From Thermosynechococcus sichuanensis E542 (GTDB lineage Bacteria; Cyanobacteriota; Cyanobacteriia; Thermosynechococcales; Thermosynechococcaceae): 64,000 bases of DNA. The translations under genes and the position numbers were made by a program. The stretch spans positions 1,116,001 through 1,180,000 of the forward strand of contig NZ_CP032152.1 of the NCBI RefSeq assembly GCF_003555505.1, given 5' to 3'. Below the pieces are notes generated by a model. It searched no databases. It had not been told where the DNA came from and worked only from the letters and a program-made list of their open reading frames with translations. Of this stretch, positions 38,002 to 48,268 are shown one piece after another (positions within the stretch are counted from its first letter, which is position 1; every line of letters starts with the position of its first letter).

Positions 38002-39441
38002 ATGCGGGTTGTCATTGTTGGTGCAGGGTTAGCCGGCTTAGCCGCCGCCGTGGATTTGGTGGATGCCGGTCACAGTGTGGAAATCTATGAATCCCGTCCC
38101 TTTGTGGGGGGCAAAGTCAGCAGTTGGCAAGATGCCGATGGTAACCACATTGAGATGGGGCTGCATGTTTTCTTTTACAACTACGCCAATCTCTTTGAAC
38201 TAATGACCAAGGTGGGGGCGATCGCCAACCTCCTGCCCAAGGAACATACCCACACATTCATTAATCGCGGTGGTCAGGTTGGGGAACTGGATTTTCGCTT
38301 TCCTTTGGGTGCTCCCTTCAACGGTCTCAAGGCCTTCTTTACGACCCGTCAACTCTCTGCTGCCGATAAATTCTTTAATGCCATTGCCCTTGGCACCAGT
38401 CCTGTGGTGCGGGGTCTTGTGGACTATGAGGGGGCGATGCGCCAAATTCGCGCCTTGGATCGCCTCAGTTTTGCCGAGTGGTTTCGGCGGCATGGTGGTT
38501 CAGAAAATAGCCTCAAACGCCTCTGGAATCCCATTTCCTACGCCTTGGGCTTCATTGATACCGAGCAGATGTCTGCTCGCTGTATGCTGACGATCTTTAT
38601 GATGTTTGCCGCCAAAACGACTGCCTCACGGCTCAATATGCTCAAGGGATCACCGGCGGAACACCTACTCAAGCCCTTGGTGAACTACATTGAAGCGCGG
38701 GGAGCCAAAATTCATCTGCGGCGACGGGTCAAGGAAATTCTTTTTCGCGGTGAGGATCCGAGCACTTGGCGTGTAGAGGGCTTGGTGATTCCCCTTGGGG
38801 AAGAGCTAGAAACCGTTACAGCGGATGCCTATCTGTGTGCCTGTGATGTGCCGGGGATTCAACGCCTGATTCCTGAGGCATGGCGATCGCACCCGATCTT
38901 TGACAACATCTTTAAGCTCGAGGCCGTACCTGTGGCCACGGTACAACTGCGATTTGATGGCTGGGTCACGGAACTGCAAGACCCCAGTAAACAAAAACAG
39001 GTGGCGGCAACGGGTATTGATAACCTGCTCTACACTGCCGATGCTGATTTTTCCTGCTTTGCCGATCTAGCCCTCACTAGCCCAGCGGACTACTATCGCG
39101 AAGGTCAAGGCTCCCTGCTGCAAGTGGTGCTTACGCCCGGTGATCCCTTCATCAAAGCCAGCAATGAAGAGATTGCCCAACATGTGCTGCGCCAAGTCCA
39201 TGAACTCTTCCCTTCGTCGCGCCATCTGAACATGACATGGTACAGTGTCGTCAAATTAGCGCAGTCCCTTTATCGCGAAGCCCCCGGTATGGATCCCTAT
39301 CGTCCACCCCAAAAAACCCCTGTTCCTAACTTTTACTTGGCGGGCAGCTATACACAACAGGACTACATTGACAGCATGGAGGGCGCGACGATGTCCGGAC
39401 GACAAGCCGCCCAAGCGATTTTGGCAGGAGGTCATGGATGA
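38002..39441 (+). CDS. crtQ: Zeta-carotene desaturase (plant-type, CrtQ/ZDS)
   Basis: Introduces two double bonds into zeta-carotene to give (pro)lycopene in carotenoid synthesis, membrane-associated, passing electrons to plastoquinone. 479 residues. The N-terminal FAD site is [20 protein letters not shown], followed by [18 protein letters not shown] rather than phytoene desaturase is indicated by [38 protein letters not shown] and the C-terminal [20 protein letters not shown]. It overlaps the following SRPBCC gene by 4 nt (ATGA). The MEP-pathway gene ispG elsewhere in the window supplies precursors. Confidence 0.95.
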   Translation: MRVVIVGAGLAGLAAAVDLVDAGHSVEIYESRPFVGGKVSSWQDADGNHIEMGLHVFFYNYANLFELMTKVGAIANLLPKEHTHTFINRGGQVGELDFRFPLGAPFNGLKAFFTTRQLSAADKFFNAIALGTSPVVRGLVDYEGAMRQIRALDRLSFAEWFRRHGGSENSLKRLWNPISYALGFIDTEQMSARCMLTIFMMFAAKTTASRLNMLKGSPAEHLLKPLVNYIEARGAKIHLRRRVKEILFRGEDPSTWRVEGLVIPLGEELETVTADAYLCACDVPGIQRLIPEAWRSHPIFDNIFKLEAVPVATVQLRFDGWVTELQDPSKQKQVAATGIDNLLYTADADFSCFADLALTSPADYYREGQGSLLQVVLTPGDPFIKASNEEIAQHVLRQVHELFPSSRHLNMTWYSVVKLAQSLYREAPGMDPYRPPQKTPVPNFYLAGSYTQQDYIDSMEGATMSGRQAAQAILAGGHG

Positions 39442-39887
39442 GTTGGCTAGAGCATACGGTTCAGATTGAAGTGGCAGCGGATGTCGATCGCGTCTGGGCA
39501 CTGTGGTCCGATCTGGAGAAAATGCCCCTGTGGATGAAGTGGATTGAGTCAGTGGTCATTACTGAAGAAGACCCTACCCTCTCCCGCTGGACGTTGGCCA
39601 CGGGAAGCTGGCATTTTAGCTGGCGATCGCGCATTTGCCGCCAAGTAAAGCACCAAATGATTCAGTGGGAGTCGGTGGATGGGCTACCCAATCGGGGCGC
39701 AATTCGCTTTTACGATCGCCATGGCAGCACAATTGTTAAGCTGTCGGTCGCCTATGCCATTCCGGGCATTTTGGGACAAATGATGGATCGCCTGTTCTTG
39801 GGGCGTGTGGTGGAAAGTACATTGCAAGCGGATCTCGAACGCTTTCGGGAGTATGCCCAACAGATGCAGCCGACACAGGTTTCCTGA
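39438..39887 (+). CDS. SRPBCC family cyclase/dehydrase-like protein
   Basis: 149 residues, one START-like SRPBCC ligand-binding fold (about 5-145). It contains [20 protein letters not shown] and [11 protein letters not shown] at the N-terminus, and a long C-terminal helix ([18 protein letters not shown]). Members bind hydrophobic ligands or act in polyketide and quinone chemistry. The ATG overlaps the zds stop, so it is translationally coupled to carotenoid desaturation; by my recollection a homologue follows zds in other cyanobacteria. A role in carotenoid handling is plausible but unproven. Confidence 0.88.
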   Translation: MSWLEHTVQIEVAADVDRVWALWSDLEKMPLWMKWIESVVITEEDPTLSRWTLATGSWHFSWRSRICRQVKHQMIQWESVDGLPNRGAIRFYDRHGSTIVKLSVAYAIPGILGQMMDRLFLGRVVESTLQADLERFREYAQQMQPTQVS

Positions 39888-39894
39888 GTTTGGC

Positions 39895-40884
39895 TTAAAG
39901 TTGCGCTAGGCAAAAAGAGATGGCGATCGCTAGCAGAGCTGCACCGGGAAACGTGAGCACCCATGCCATGAAAATTTGCGCCCACACTTGCCAGTTCACC
40001 TCCCCTTGATGGCGATAGCCAGCACCCGTAATCGCGCCCACCACGACTTGCGTCGTACTGACGGGAAAGCCCACGAGACTCGCGGCGCCCACAGTCAAGG
40101 CGGCACTGAGATTTGCGAAGCAGCCACTCACAGGGTCAAGGGGAGTAATTTTCTCCCCGGTGGTGCGGATAATCCGTTCGCCGCCGCCATAGGTACCAAT
40201 CGCGATCGCCAAGGCACAGGCACCCATAACCCAGAAGGGTACCCCCGCATCGGGGGCGAGTTGTCCCCAACTCACAAGGGCAAGGGTAATCACCCCCATG
40301 GTTTTCTGGGCATCATTGGCACCATGGGCAACGGCCATCAACATGCCAGAGAGAATCTGCAACCGTTGCCAGTGTTCTGGGGGAATCTCTTGGGATTGCA
40401 GCCATTTCTCAACGAGGGTCATGAAACTCAGGCCAATGGCGATCGCCACCAAGGGGGACACGACCATGGGAATAACCACTGCCTCAACAATCCCCTGCCA
40501 ATAGATGATTTGCGGTGACACTTGAAAGAGGGCTGCCCCTACCAAACCACCAATGAGGGCGTGGGAAGAACTACTGGGCAACCCCCAATACCACGTCAGC
40601 AAATTCCAGCCCATGGCACCAAGGAGTGCAGCACTAATCACGCCAAACCAATGGGAACCCAAGGCACTGCTGTTGAGAATGCCTGCTTCAATTGTTAGCG
40701 CCACCCGCGTACTCAAGAAGGCACCCCCAAAATTAGCCACAGCCGCAAGGATGAGCGCCGCTCGCAGGGACAGAGCACGGGTCGCCACCACCGTTGCAAT
40801 CGCATTGGCGGCATCATGGAAGCCATTGGTGACATCAAAAAGGAGGGCGATCGCAATCAGCCCCCCCTTGAAATCAATCGCCAT
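39895..40884 (-). CDS. PiT-family inorganic phosphate transporter
   Basis: 329 residues, about ten hydrophobic segments. The PiT signature is duplicated: DVTNGFHDAANAIATVVATR at the N-terminus (about 17-36) and LMAVAHGANDAQKTMGVITL in the second half (about 187-206). Low-affinity uptake of phosphate or divalent-cation phosphate coupled to a proton or sodium gradient is expected; sulfate or other anions are possible in some members. It begins 3 nt after the thiC stop, so it is probably the second gene of the riboswitch-controlled thiC transcript, although a thiamin link is not evident. Confidence 0.9.
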   Translation of the reverse strand: MAIDFKGGLIAIALLFDVTNGFHDAANAIATVVATRALSLRAALILAAVANFGGAFLSTRVALTIEAGILNSSALGSHWFGVISAALLGAMGWNLLTWYWGLPSSSSHALIGGLVGAALFQVSPQIIYWQGIVEAVVIPMVVSPLVAIAIGLSFMTLVEKWLQSQEIPPEHWQRLQILSGMLMAVAHGANDAQKTMGVITLALVSWGQLAPDAGVPFWVMGACALAIAIGTYGGGERIIRTTGEKITPLDPVSGCFANLSAALTVGAASLVGFPVSTTQVVVGAITGAGYRHQGEVNWQVWAQIFMAWVLTFPGAALLAIAISFCLAQL

Positions 40885-40887
40885 GCC

Positions 40888-42372
<1,485 letters not shown>

Positions 42373-42411
42373 ATGTCGTTCATTCTATCATTTTGCCCTT
42401 GGGGGTGGGGA

Positions 42412-43347
42412 TCAGTCCAAAACATCAATGCGCACAGGTCCGACACCGGCACCAATGAGGCCAATGGCAGCGGCAGCACCCCGTGAGAGGTCAATTTCCC
42501 GTCCTCCCGTAAAAGGCCCGCGATCGTTAATCCGCACCACCACTGAGCGGCCATTTTGCAGATTGGTTACCCGTACCCGTGTGCCAAAGGGCAGTGTGCG
42601 GTGGGCAGCCGTCAGCGCATTTTGATCAAATCGCTCACCATTGGCAGTGCGAGCACCATGGAAGCCGGGACCATACCACGAGGCAAGACCAGTCAACTGC
42701 ATGCGAATCGGTCCCATGGCCACAACGGTATTTGGGCTGCCCTCTACGCTGGTGAGAGCCGGCGCATTCCCCAGTTGGCGGCGAATCAGGTTGGCAATGC
42801 GCAGGGCGTTTTCATCGTTGCGTTGGGCACCATTGGGAAGTGTGACTTGATTGTTCAGGGTCAGGAGAGGTTCTTTGTCGGCGTAGATGCGATAGTTCTG
42901 TTGCTGGGCATCCCAACGGACACGGATCAAGTTGGCATCAAAACCTTGTTCGTGAAGCTGATTGAGGCGAGCGGTGAGAATGGTTGCCTGTTGGGCTGCC
43001 TCTGAGAGGGTGGTTTGTTCTGGGATCCCGCTGCCATTGGCGGCAGCTACTTTGACTCCCTCTGGAGCGGCTACCCGTTGACCCAAGAAGGTGAGTACGG
43101 GAATCCCCCGCAAATAGACGGTTACGGCTTCGCGGCCTTGCTGTTGGTGACGATGGAGACTGGCGATCGCCCGCGTTGTTGTCGGGGTAGTGGATTGGCG
43201 TTCGCCAACTTTGGTAGCAACGACCGGCGAGGCTGGGGCTGAAACAGAGTCTGGGGCTGGTGTGGTCGTGGTTGCACGGCTACTGGAAAGCATTCCCAAC
43301 ACAGCCAAGGTGGTTGTTGTCAGACCCACATAAAGCGTTTTTTTCAT
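42412..43347 (-). CDS. RlpA-like septal ring lytic transglycosylase family protein
   Basis: 311 residues. An N-terminal export signal (MKKTLYVGLTTTTLAVLGML) is followed by a Thr/Ala/Pro-rich region, a middle region with a RIRQ/YRIYADKEPLLTL-like domain, and a C-terminal double-psi beta barrel (about 215-311). The barrel motifs are GLASWYGPGFHGARTANGER, LPFGTRVRVTNLQNGRSVVV and RINDRGPFTGGREIDLS. RlpA proteins cleave denuded peptidoglycan strands; the catalytic aspartate is probably in INDRGP. Exported or periplasmic. The gene has a structured 5' leader and faces the DUF2339 gene across a 519-nt region. Confidence 0.9.
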   Translation of the reverse strand: MKKTLYVGLTTTTLAVLGMLSSSRATTTTPAPDSVSAPASPVVATKVGERQSTTPTTTRAIASLHRHQQQGREAVTVYLRGIPVLTFLGQRVAAPEGVKVAAANGSGIPEQTTLSEAAQQATILTARLNQLHEQGFDANLIRVRWDAQQQNYRIYADKEPLLTLNNQVTLPNGAQRNDENALRIANLIRRQLGNAPALTSVEGSPNTVVAMGPIRMQLTGLASWYGPGFHGARTANGERFDQNALTAAHRTLPFGTRVRVTNLQNGRSVVVRINDRGPFTGGREIDLSRGAAAAIGLIGAGVGPVRIDVLD

Positions 43348-43510
43348 AGGCGTCCGTTAAAAAGGGCATCCATACGGCTGGACAGTAGGGCACCAACATC
43401 ACACAGGGGTTACCCCTACTGGTGCCGTGTTCGCTCTCATCGCGGAACTGTTTCAACCTACCACGAAGGCCTAGAATCAAGCATCAGGGGCATTTTGTTC
43501 GTGGCAAACA
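43348..43510 (-). ncRNA. Structured 5' leader of the RlpA-like gene (candidate cis-regulatory RNA)
   Basis: Between the rlpA start and about 43510 the minus strand can fold into a nested hairpin. Outer arms GGCACCA and TGGTGCC lie at 43389-43395 and 43420-43426, and an inner AGGGG/CCCCT stem at 43405-43417. A T5 run (43359-43363) follows further on, about 12 nt before the ATG. No known riboswitch consensus was recognised; cell-wall genes are often controlled by c-di-AMP switches, but the sequence does not match that motif convincingly. Confidence 0.4.
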
Positions 43511-43866
43511 TTTTGAAAAAGAATAAAAAAGCGCTGAAGGCGGTGAAACCTACGCAGACTGGCATATTGACGGAATTTACAGTTGATGAAAGAAAATAAG
43601 AAAGTTTTATAAATTTTTAACAAACCGTTTTTGATTTCTGAAGATTTTTGTGACTTAGATCACCGAAAATAAAAATTTTTCTAAAAAATAAAATTTGCTT
43701 TTTGTGACCTTTTCTGTGTGTCAGAAGACGATTTCCTCCCCGATTTTGTTTCCCGTTTTACTTCCCTTGGCATGCTCCTCTAGCCACTTCATAAAGTGCA
43801 TTGCCTAGGAAATTGCTCTCTCCGCTAGCGCATAAAACGGGAATATAGTCCGTAGGGAGCCAGACC
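43511..43866. other. AT-rich divergent promoter region without a gene
   Basis: The region from 43560 to 43710 is distinctly AT-rich, with A and T runs, unlike the surrounding coding DNA. It holds a near-consensus CRP site (43649-43664) and no supported ORF. It should carry the promoter for the DUF2339 gene and perhaps for the leftward rlpA gene. Confidence 0.6.
43649..43664. promoter_or_regulatory. CRP (SYCRP1-like) binding site
   Basis: TGTGA-N6-TCACC matches the cAMP-receptor consensus TGTGAN6TCACA at nine of ten fixed positions, with A/T-rich flanks (TTT before, GAAAA after). Cyanobacterial SYCRP1 uses the same consensus and controls pilus and surface genes. It lies 203 nt upstream of the DUF2339 start and about 300 nt upstream of rlpA. 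Confidence 0.65.
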
Positions 43867-45660
43867 ATGGAAGATAGGGATGACTTGCGGCGTCGTCTTG
43901 AAAACTTAGAAGCCGCTGTGGCTGCCCTTCAGCGATCGCTCGAGATTCTGCAAACTGCCATTCTCCGTGAAGACCTCTCTGCTTCTAAGGTCCCAGAACC
44001 TTCCACGCCATCTAGGCCATCTGAGGAACTGGCTGCGGTTGTTCCTGCCCCTGTTACCGAACCGCAAACCCAAGCGGCTGAATCTCCATCGCTGAGACCG
44101 TTACGCCCAGTGACGCCTTCGCAAGCGGACTGGCTACAAAATTGGGAACTGTGGCTCAACCGTCTCGGCATTGGCCTGCTGCTGTTGGGGATTGGCTTCC
44201 TCTTTCGGTACGCTGTGGAATTGGGCTGGATTACCGATGCGGTTCTGGTGGCTATGGGCTTTGTCATCGGTACGGTGCTGATGGGGTTGGGCTGGCGGTT
44301 GCAGCGGCGAGCCATCTTTAGCCAGTTTTTACAGGGGGGTGGCCTCGCGACCTATTACCTGACGATCTTTGCTGCCTATCAGTTTTTGACCGTAATGCCT
44401 TGGGGTGTGGCCTTTCCATTGATGGTGTTGGTGACCCTAGGGGCATTTTTCATATCGTTGCGCCAAAATCGAGCCATTTTTGCGGTGATTGGTGTGGTTG
44501 GCGGCTTAGCAACCCCTTTGCTGCTCTCCAACCCAGAGATGAGTCGTCCCTTGGCCTTGGCCAGTTATACTTTTTTAATTCTCTTGGGCAGTTGGGCAAT
44601 TTATGCAGTGAAGGGCTGGCGATCGCTCCTGCTGTCAGCCTTTTGGTTGGGATGGCTGATGTTAACGGTGTCTATTACCGTTCAACGGCTTGATCGAGTG
44701 GTGGTGTTGCAGGCGATTCTGGTGTTGACTTGGCTGGGCTTTACGGTATTGCCCCTTTGGTATCAGTGGCGCGATCGCGACAGCGCAGGGGAGCTGTATC
44801 GCCCTCAACAGCCCTATGGTCAGGCGATCGCCCTTTTTAACCCGCTGATTGCCCTCGGCTTGAGTGCTTCCCTCTGGCAGTGGTCGGCCACAGTAACGGG
44901 GCGGGGGTTTATTGTCTTTGGCGGCCTCTACTTCGGAGCTAGTGTGTTTTGGCGACGCCTGCCGCAACCGTGGCGCTGGGTCTATAGTTTGACGGGACTG
45001 GTGCTAATTGCCTTTGGCATTGTTGTTCGCTACTACAACAATCGCTTTATCCTCGCACCGCTGGCGATCGAGGGGTTGATTTTGCATTATCTGAGCCAAC
45101 ACTATGCCTCACGAACCCTGCGCATTATTGCCCATCTTTGGTGGGGACTGCTGAGCCTTGGTTTTGTGGGTCAACTGCTTTTTACCGCTGCTGATCCCCC
45201 GCCGCTGTTGAATCTGGCTTTTGTCACTCACCTAGTGGTGCTTGGCGCCGCAGCAGTCAGTATCCGTTTTTTGCCCCCACCCACCCGCCCCCTGTACTGG
45301 ATCTTGGGCTATGGGGTAACGATGATCTGGCTGCAGCACGAACTAGCGCCCTTTGGTACGGGGGCAGCTACTCTTGTCTGGGGACTTTTTGGCGTGGGAC
45401 TGCTGATCTATGGGCTGCGACGGGACACCTCAGCGGTACGCACTGTGGCTTTAATCACCCTGATCATTACTTTGGTGCGGCTTTTCTTTGTTGATCTCAT
45501 CCATCTTGCGCCGGTGTGGCGAGTGCTCCTATTCATGGGGTTTGGTTTGATTTTTTTGTTGCTGAGCTATTTTTTCCGCGCCCTGTGGCGGCGATCGCCC
45601 GTGGAATCCTCTAGGATCAGTGAAGAAACCCCAAGCAACGAGTCCGAAGAACACCCATGA
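43867..45660 (+). CDS. DUF2339 multi-span membrane protein
   Basis: 597 residues. A cytoplasmic N-terminus with a coiled coil ([20 protein letters not shown], about 6-25) is followed by a proline-rich linker. Then come roughly 14 or more hydrophobic segments from about residue 100 to 575, beginning [20 protein letters not shown] and [20 protein letters not shown], which is the DUF2339 hallmark. Family function is unknown; relatives are predicted cell-envelope transporters or flippases. Good ribosome site GGGAG before the ATG. It overlaps pdxH by 4 nt (ATGA), so they are cotranscribed. Confidence 0.85.
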   Translation: MEDRDDLRRRLENLEAAVAALQRSLEILQTAILREDLSASKVPEPSTPSRPSEELAAVVPAPVTEPQTQAAESPSLRPLRPVTPSQADWLQNWELWLNRLGIGLLLLGIGFLFRYAVELGWITDAVLVAMGFVIGTVLMGLGWRLQRRAIFSQFLQGGGLATYYLTIFAAYQFLTVMPWGVAFPLMVLVTLGAFFISLRQNRAIFAVIGVVGGLATPLLLSNPEMSRPLALASYTFLILLGSWAIYAVKGWRSLLLSAFWLGWLMLTVSITVQRLDRVVVLQAILVLTWLGFTVLPLWYQWRDRDSAGELYRPQQPYGQAIALFNPLIALGLSASLWQWSATVTGRGFIVFGGLYFGASVFWRRLPQPWRWVYSLTGLVLIAFGIVVRYYNNRFILAPLAIEGLILHYLSQHYASRTLRIIAHLWWGLLSLGFVGQLLFTAADPPPLLNLAFVTHLVVLGAAAVSIRFLPPPTRPLYWILGYGVTMIWLQHELAPFGTGAATLVWGLFGVGLLIYGLRRDTSAVRTVALITLIITLVRLFFVDLIHLAPVWRVLLFMGFGLIFLLLSYFFRALWRRSPVESSRISEETPSNESEEHP

Positions 45661-46292
45661 CCAGCATTGCTGATCTGCGCCGTGATTACCGTCGTCAACG
45701 TCTCCTCGAAAGTGAGGCGGCTGAGGATCCGATTGAACAGTTTCGCCTCTGGTTTACGGATGCGGTCAACGCCGAGTTGCCGGAACCCAATGCGATGACC
45801 TTGGCCACTATTGGCTTAGATGGTATGCCCGCTGCGCGACTGGTCTTGCTCAAAGAGGTGGACGATCGCGGGTTTGTCTTTTTTACGAACTATCGCAGTC
45901 GCAAGGGTCTAGAACTAGCCGCCCATCCCAAGGCGGCGCTTGTTTTTTGGTGGGCAGAGCTAGAGCGGCAGGTGCGCATTGAGGGCAATGTTGAACAAAT
46001 TAGTGCCGCGGAGTCCGATGCCTATTTCCAGAGTCGGCCTCTGGGTAGCCGTTGGGGGGCATGGGCATCCCAGCAGAGTGAAATTTTAGAGTCCTACGCC
46101 GAGCTAGAAGCCCGCCTTGCGGAAGTGGAAGCTCGCTACGGTGAAAATGTCCCCCGGCCAGCGCATTGGGGGGGCTATCGCGTCCTGCCGACTCTGATTG
46201 AATTTTGGCAAGGGCGACCCAATCGCCTCCACGATCGCCTGTGCTATCGGCGCCAAGGAGACCACTGGCAGCGGGTGCGTCTCTACCCCTAG
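45657..46292 (+). CDS. pdxH: Pyridoxamine 5'-phosphate oxidase
   Basis: FMN enzyme oxidising pyridoxamine or pyridoxine phosphate to pyridoxal phosphate, the vitamin B6 coenzyme. 211 residues, normal length. FMN- and substrate-site motifs are present: [20 protein letters not shown] (about 40-60), [20 protein letters not shown] (about 72-91), a WSQQS-like segment [10 protein letters not shown], and the C-terminal [21 protein letters not shown] overlaps the DUF2339 stop. A ureB gene follows 38 nt later, perhaps in the same transcript. Confidence 0.96.
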   Translation: MTSIADLRRDYRRQRLLESEAAEDPIEQFRLWFTDAVNAELPEPNAMTLATIGLDGMPAARLVLLKEVDDRGFVFFTNYRSRKGLELAAHPKAALVFWWAELERQVRIEGNVEQISAAESDAYFQSRPLGSRWGAWASQQSEILESYAELEARLAEVEARYGENVPRPAHWGGYRVLPTLIEFWQGRPNRLHDRLCYRRQGDHWQRVRLYP

Positions 46293-46330
46293 GATAGGGA
46301 TACCTTAATAGCGATAAGCAGTAGTCTGAG

Positions 46331-46642
46331 ATGTCCATGATTCCCGGTGAACTCATTCCCGCAGAGGGAACCATTGAACTCAATGCTGGCCGGCCAACAG
46401 TGACGTTAACGGTGGCCAATACGGGCGATCGCCCCATTCAAGTGGGATCTCACTACCACTTTTCCGAAGTCAATCCTGCCCTCCAGTTCGATCGCCAACA
46501 GGCGCGCGGAATGCGCTTAGATATTCCTGCTGGCACCGCCATTCGTTTTGAGCCGGGGGATGAGCGGGTAGTGCAACTGGTGGCCTTTGGCGGCAGTCGC
46601 CAGATCTATGGCTTTCGCGGTGAAGTCAACGGTTCGCTCTAG
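46331..46642 (+). CDS. ureB: Urease subunit beta
   Basis: 103 residues (or 101 from the second [14 protein letters not shown]). Structural beta subunit of nickel urease, which hydrolyses urea to ammonia and carbon dioxide. Family motifs are [38 protein letters not shown] and [19 protein letters not shown]. The neighbouring genes are not ureA, ureC or accessory ureDEFG, so the urease genes are dispersed in this genome, as in some other cyanobacteria. Functionally linked to the urtABC transporter at the left end of the window. Confidence 0.95.
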   Translation: MSMIPGELIPAEGTIELNAGRPTVTLTVANTGDRPIQVGSHYHFSEVNPALQFDRQQARGMRLDIPAGTAIRFEPGDERVVQLVAFGGSRQIYGFRGEVNGSL

Positions 46643-46675
46643 TCGGGATTCCAAGCATCCTGTAGATTAAACAGT

Positions 46676-47431
46676 ATGGATGACAATGATTTCCCCCTTC
46701 TGGACACCTCAGAGGATGCACTAGCAGCGCTGCCGAGTGAGGAGAGCGATCGCCCCGATCCCGAAGCCATGTTGCCTCTGCTGACCTCCGCCGATGTGAC
46801 GGAGCGGATGTTGGCGGCGCGCGCCTTTTGCGAATTACAGGATGAACGTGCCACACCCTATCTCATGAATCTCCTGCAAGAACCCTGTCCTCTTGTCCGT
46901 GTTAGTGCTGCCTATGCCCTTGGCCGTAACCCCAGTTTGGCAGCGGTAGATGCCCTCATTCAGCAATTGGAGCGGGACTGGAATGGCTATGTCCGCAAAG
47001 GTATTGTTTGGGCGTTGGGCAACTGTGGGGTGCGCTTTCCCTTGCCAGAAATTTATCGCCGTACCCTTGATCCCCTGATTCGTGCCCTGCAAACGGATAT
47101 TTCTGCTGTGCGCCTGTGGGCGGCTAGCTCCTTAGGTCAGGTGGCCGAAGCCAGTGAAGAAGCGGCGATGGTTGCCATTCCTGCCCTTGCCCTTGCCTTG
47201 GCTCAGGACGCGATCGCTGCTGTGCGCAGTAACTGTGCTTGGGCCTTAGGTCATGCCTGTCGCAAAATTCCCCTTGGGCCTCTTTACACGCAAGCTATTG
47301 ATCAACTGATTGCCGCGCTGCGGGACAGTGATATGGGTGTCCAAGAAGATGCCAAAGCAGCGCTGTTTAAGCTGGGGGATGCGCGGGGACTGCAAGCGAT
47401 CGAAGACCTGCAACTAGAAGCCTTTGGCTAG
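46676..47431 (+). CDS. HEAT-repeat protein
   Basis: 251 residues. An acidic N-terminus is followed by about five HEAT/PBS-lyase-like repeats from residue 40 to the end, e.g. VRVSAAYALGRNPSLAAVDA, VRKGIVWALGNCGVRFP, VRLWAASSLGQVAEA and VRSNCAWALGHACRKIP. Such repeats form a solenoid for protein binding. In cyanobacteria relatives include bilin lyases (CpcE type) and photosystem factors, but the diagnostic lyase context is absent. It ends 3 nt before the MlaF-type gene, so it is probably cotranscribed with it. Function unknown. Confidence 0.85.
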   Translation: MDDNDFPLLDTSEDALAALPSEESDRPDPEAMLPLLTSADVTERMLAARAFCELQDERATPYLMNLLQEPCPLVRVSAAYALGRNPSLAAVDALIQQLERDWNGYVRKGIVWALGNCGVRFPLPEIYRRTLDPLIRALQTDISAVRLWAASSLGQVAEASEEAAMVAIPALALALAQDAIAAVRSNCAWALGHACRKIPLGPLYTQAIDQLIAALRDSDMGVQEDAKAALFKLGDARGLQAIEDLQLEAFG

Positions 47432-47434
47432 GGA

Positions 47435-48241
47435 ATGCGTCAGATGGCCGAACCACTGGTAGAGCTGCGCGGTGTCTGCAAATCCTTTGGCAATAAGCAT
47501 GTCCTCAATGATGTGGATTTAGTCATCTATCCCCAAGATGCCCTTGTGATTCTCGGCCCCTCTGGCACGGGCAAGTCAACGATTCTGCGGATTATTGCTG
47601 GGTTACTCGCTCCCGATAAAGGGGAAGTCTATGTCGCTGGTCAACGGCGTCAAGGGTTGCGCCAAGATGGTCTGTGCCGGTTGCGCATGAGCATGGTCTT
47701 TCAGCAATCGGCCCTCTTTGACTCCCTCACGGTTGCTGAGAATGTCGGCTTTTACCTGTACCAACACACCCGTTTGCCCGAAGCCCGCATTCGCGAAATT
47801 GTCAGTGAAAAACTGGCGATGGTCGGCCTCTCTGGCATGGAAGACCTCTACCCAGCGCAGTTATCTGGGGGGATGCGCAAGCGAGTCAGCTTTGCCCGCG
47901 CCATTGTGGATAATCCAGAAGACCCCGATGATGATCCCTATCTCCTGCTTTACGATGAGCCAACGGCGGGGCTAGATCCCATTGCCTCAACAGTGATTGA
48001 GGATTTGATTCGCGACTTACGGGAGAAGACGGGCCATGCCTACGTTGTGGTCACCCACCAAAACAGTACAATTGAGCGCACAGGCGATCGCCTGATTCTC
48101 CTCTACCAAGGTCGCATTTGTTGGCAGGGCACCCATGCCGAAGCCCGCACGACCGATAATCCCTACCTACGGCAGTTTCTCAGTGGTGATGTCAATGGTC
48201 CCATTCGCGTCATTGATCAAGTGGGTACCGCTGCTTTATAA
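47435..48241 (+). CDS. ABC transporter ATP-binding protein, MlaF type
   Basis: 268 residues, possibly starting at the second ATG (MAEPLVELRGV, 47444). ATPase of the Mla/Ttg2/TGD-type lipid transporter. Walker A LGPSGTGKSTILRII (about 47), signature LSGGMRKRVSFARA (about 147-160), Walker B LLLYDEPTAGLDP and the switch histidine in VVTHQ. The MlaF-type feature is the SGGMRKR signature with FQQSALFDSLTVAENVGF. Permease MlaE and substrate protein MlaD are not here. It lies between a HEAT gene and a glycosyltransferase; a role in membrane lipid movement is inferred from family. Confidence 0.88.
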   Translation: MRQMAEPLVELRGVCKSFGNKHVLNDVDLVIYPQDALVILGPSGTGKSTILRIIAGLLAPDKGEVYVAGQRRQGLRQDGLCRLRMSMVFQQSALFDSLTVAENVGFYLYQHTRLPEARIREIVSEKLAMVGLSGMEDLYPAQLSGGMRKRVSFARAIVDNPEDPDDDPYLLLYDEPTAGLDPIASTVIEDLIRDLREKTGHAYVVVTHQNSTIERTGDRLILLYQGRICWQGTHAEARTTDNPYLRQFLSGDVNGPIRVIDQVGTAAL

Positions 48242-48268
48242 ATAACGTATAAAAAGGAACCAATAATT

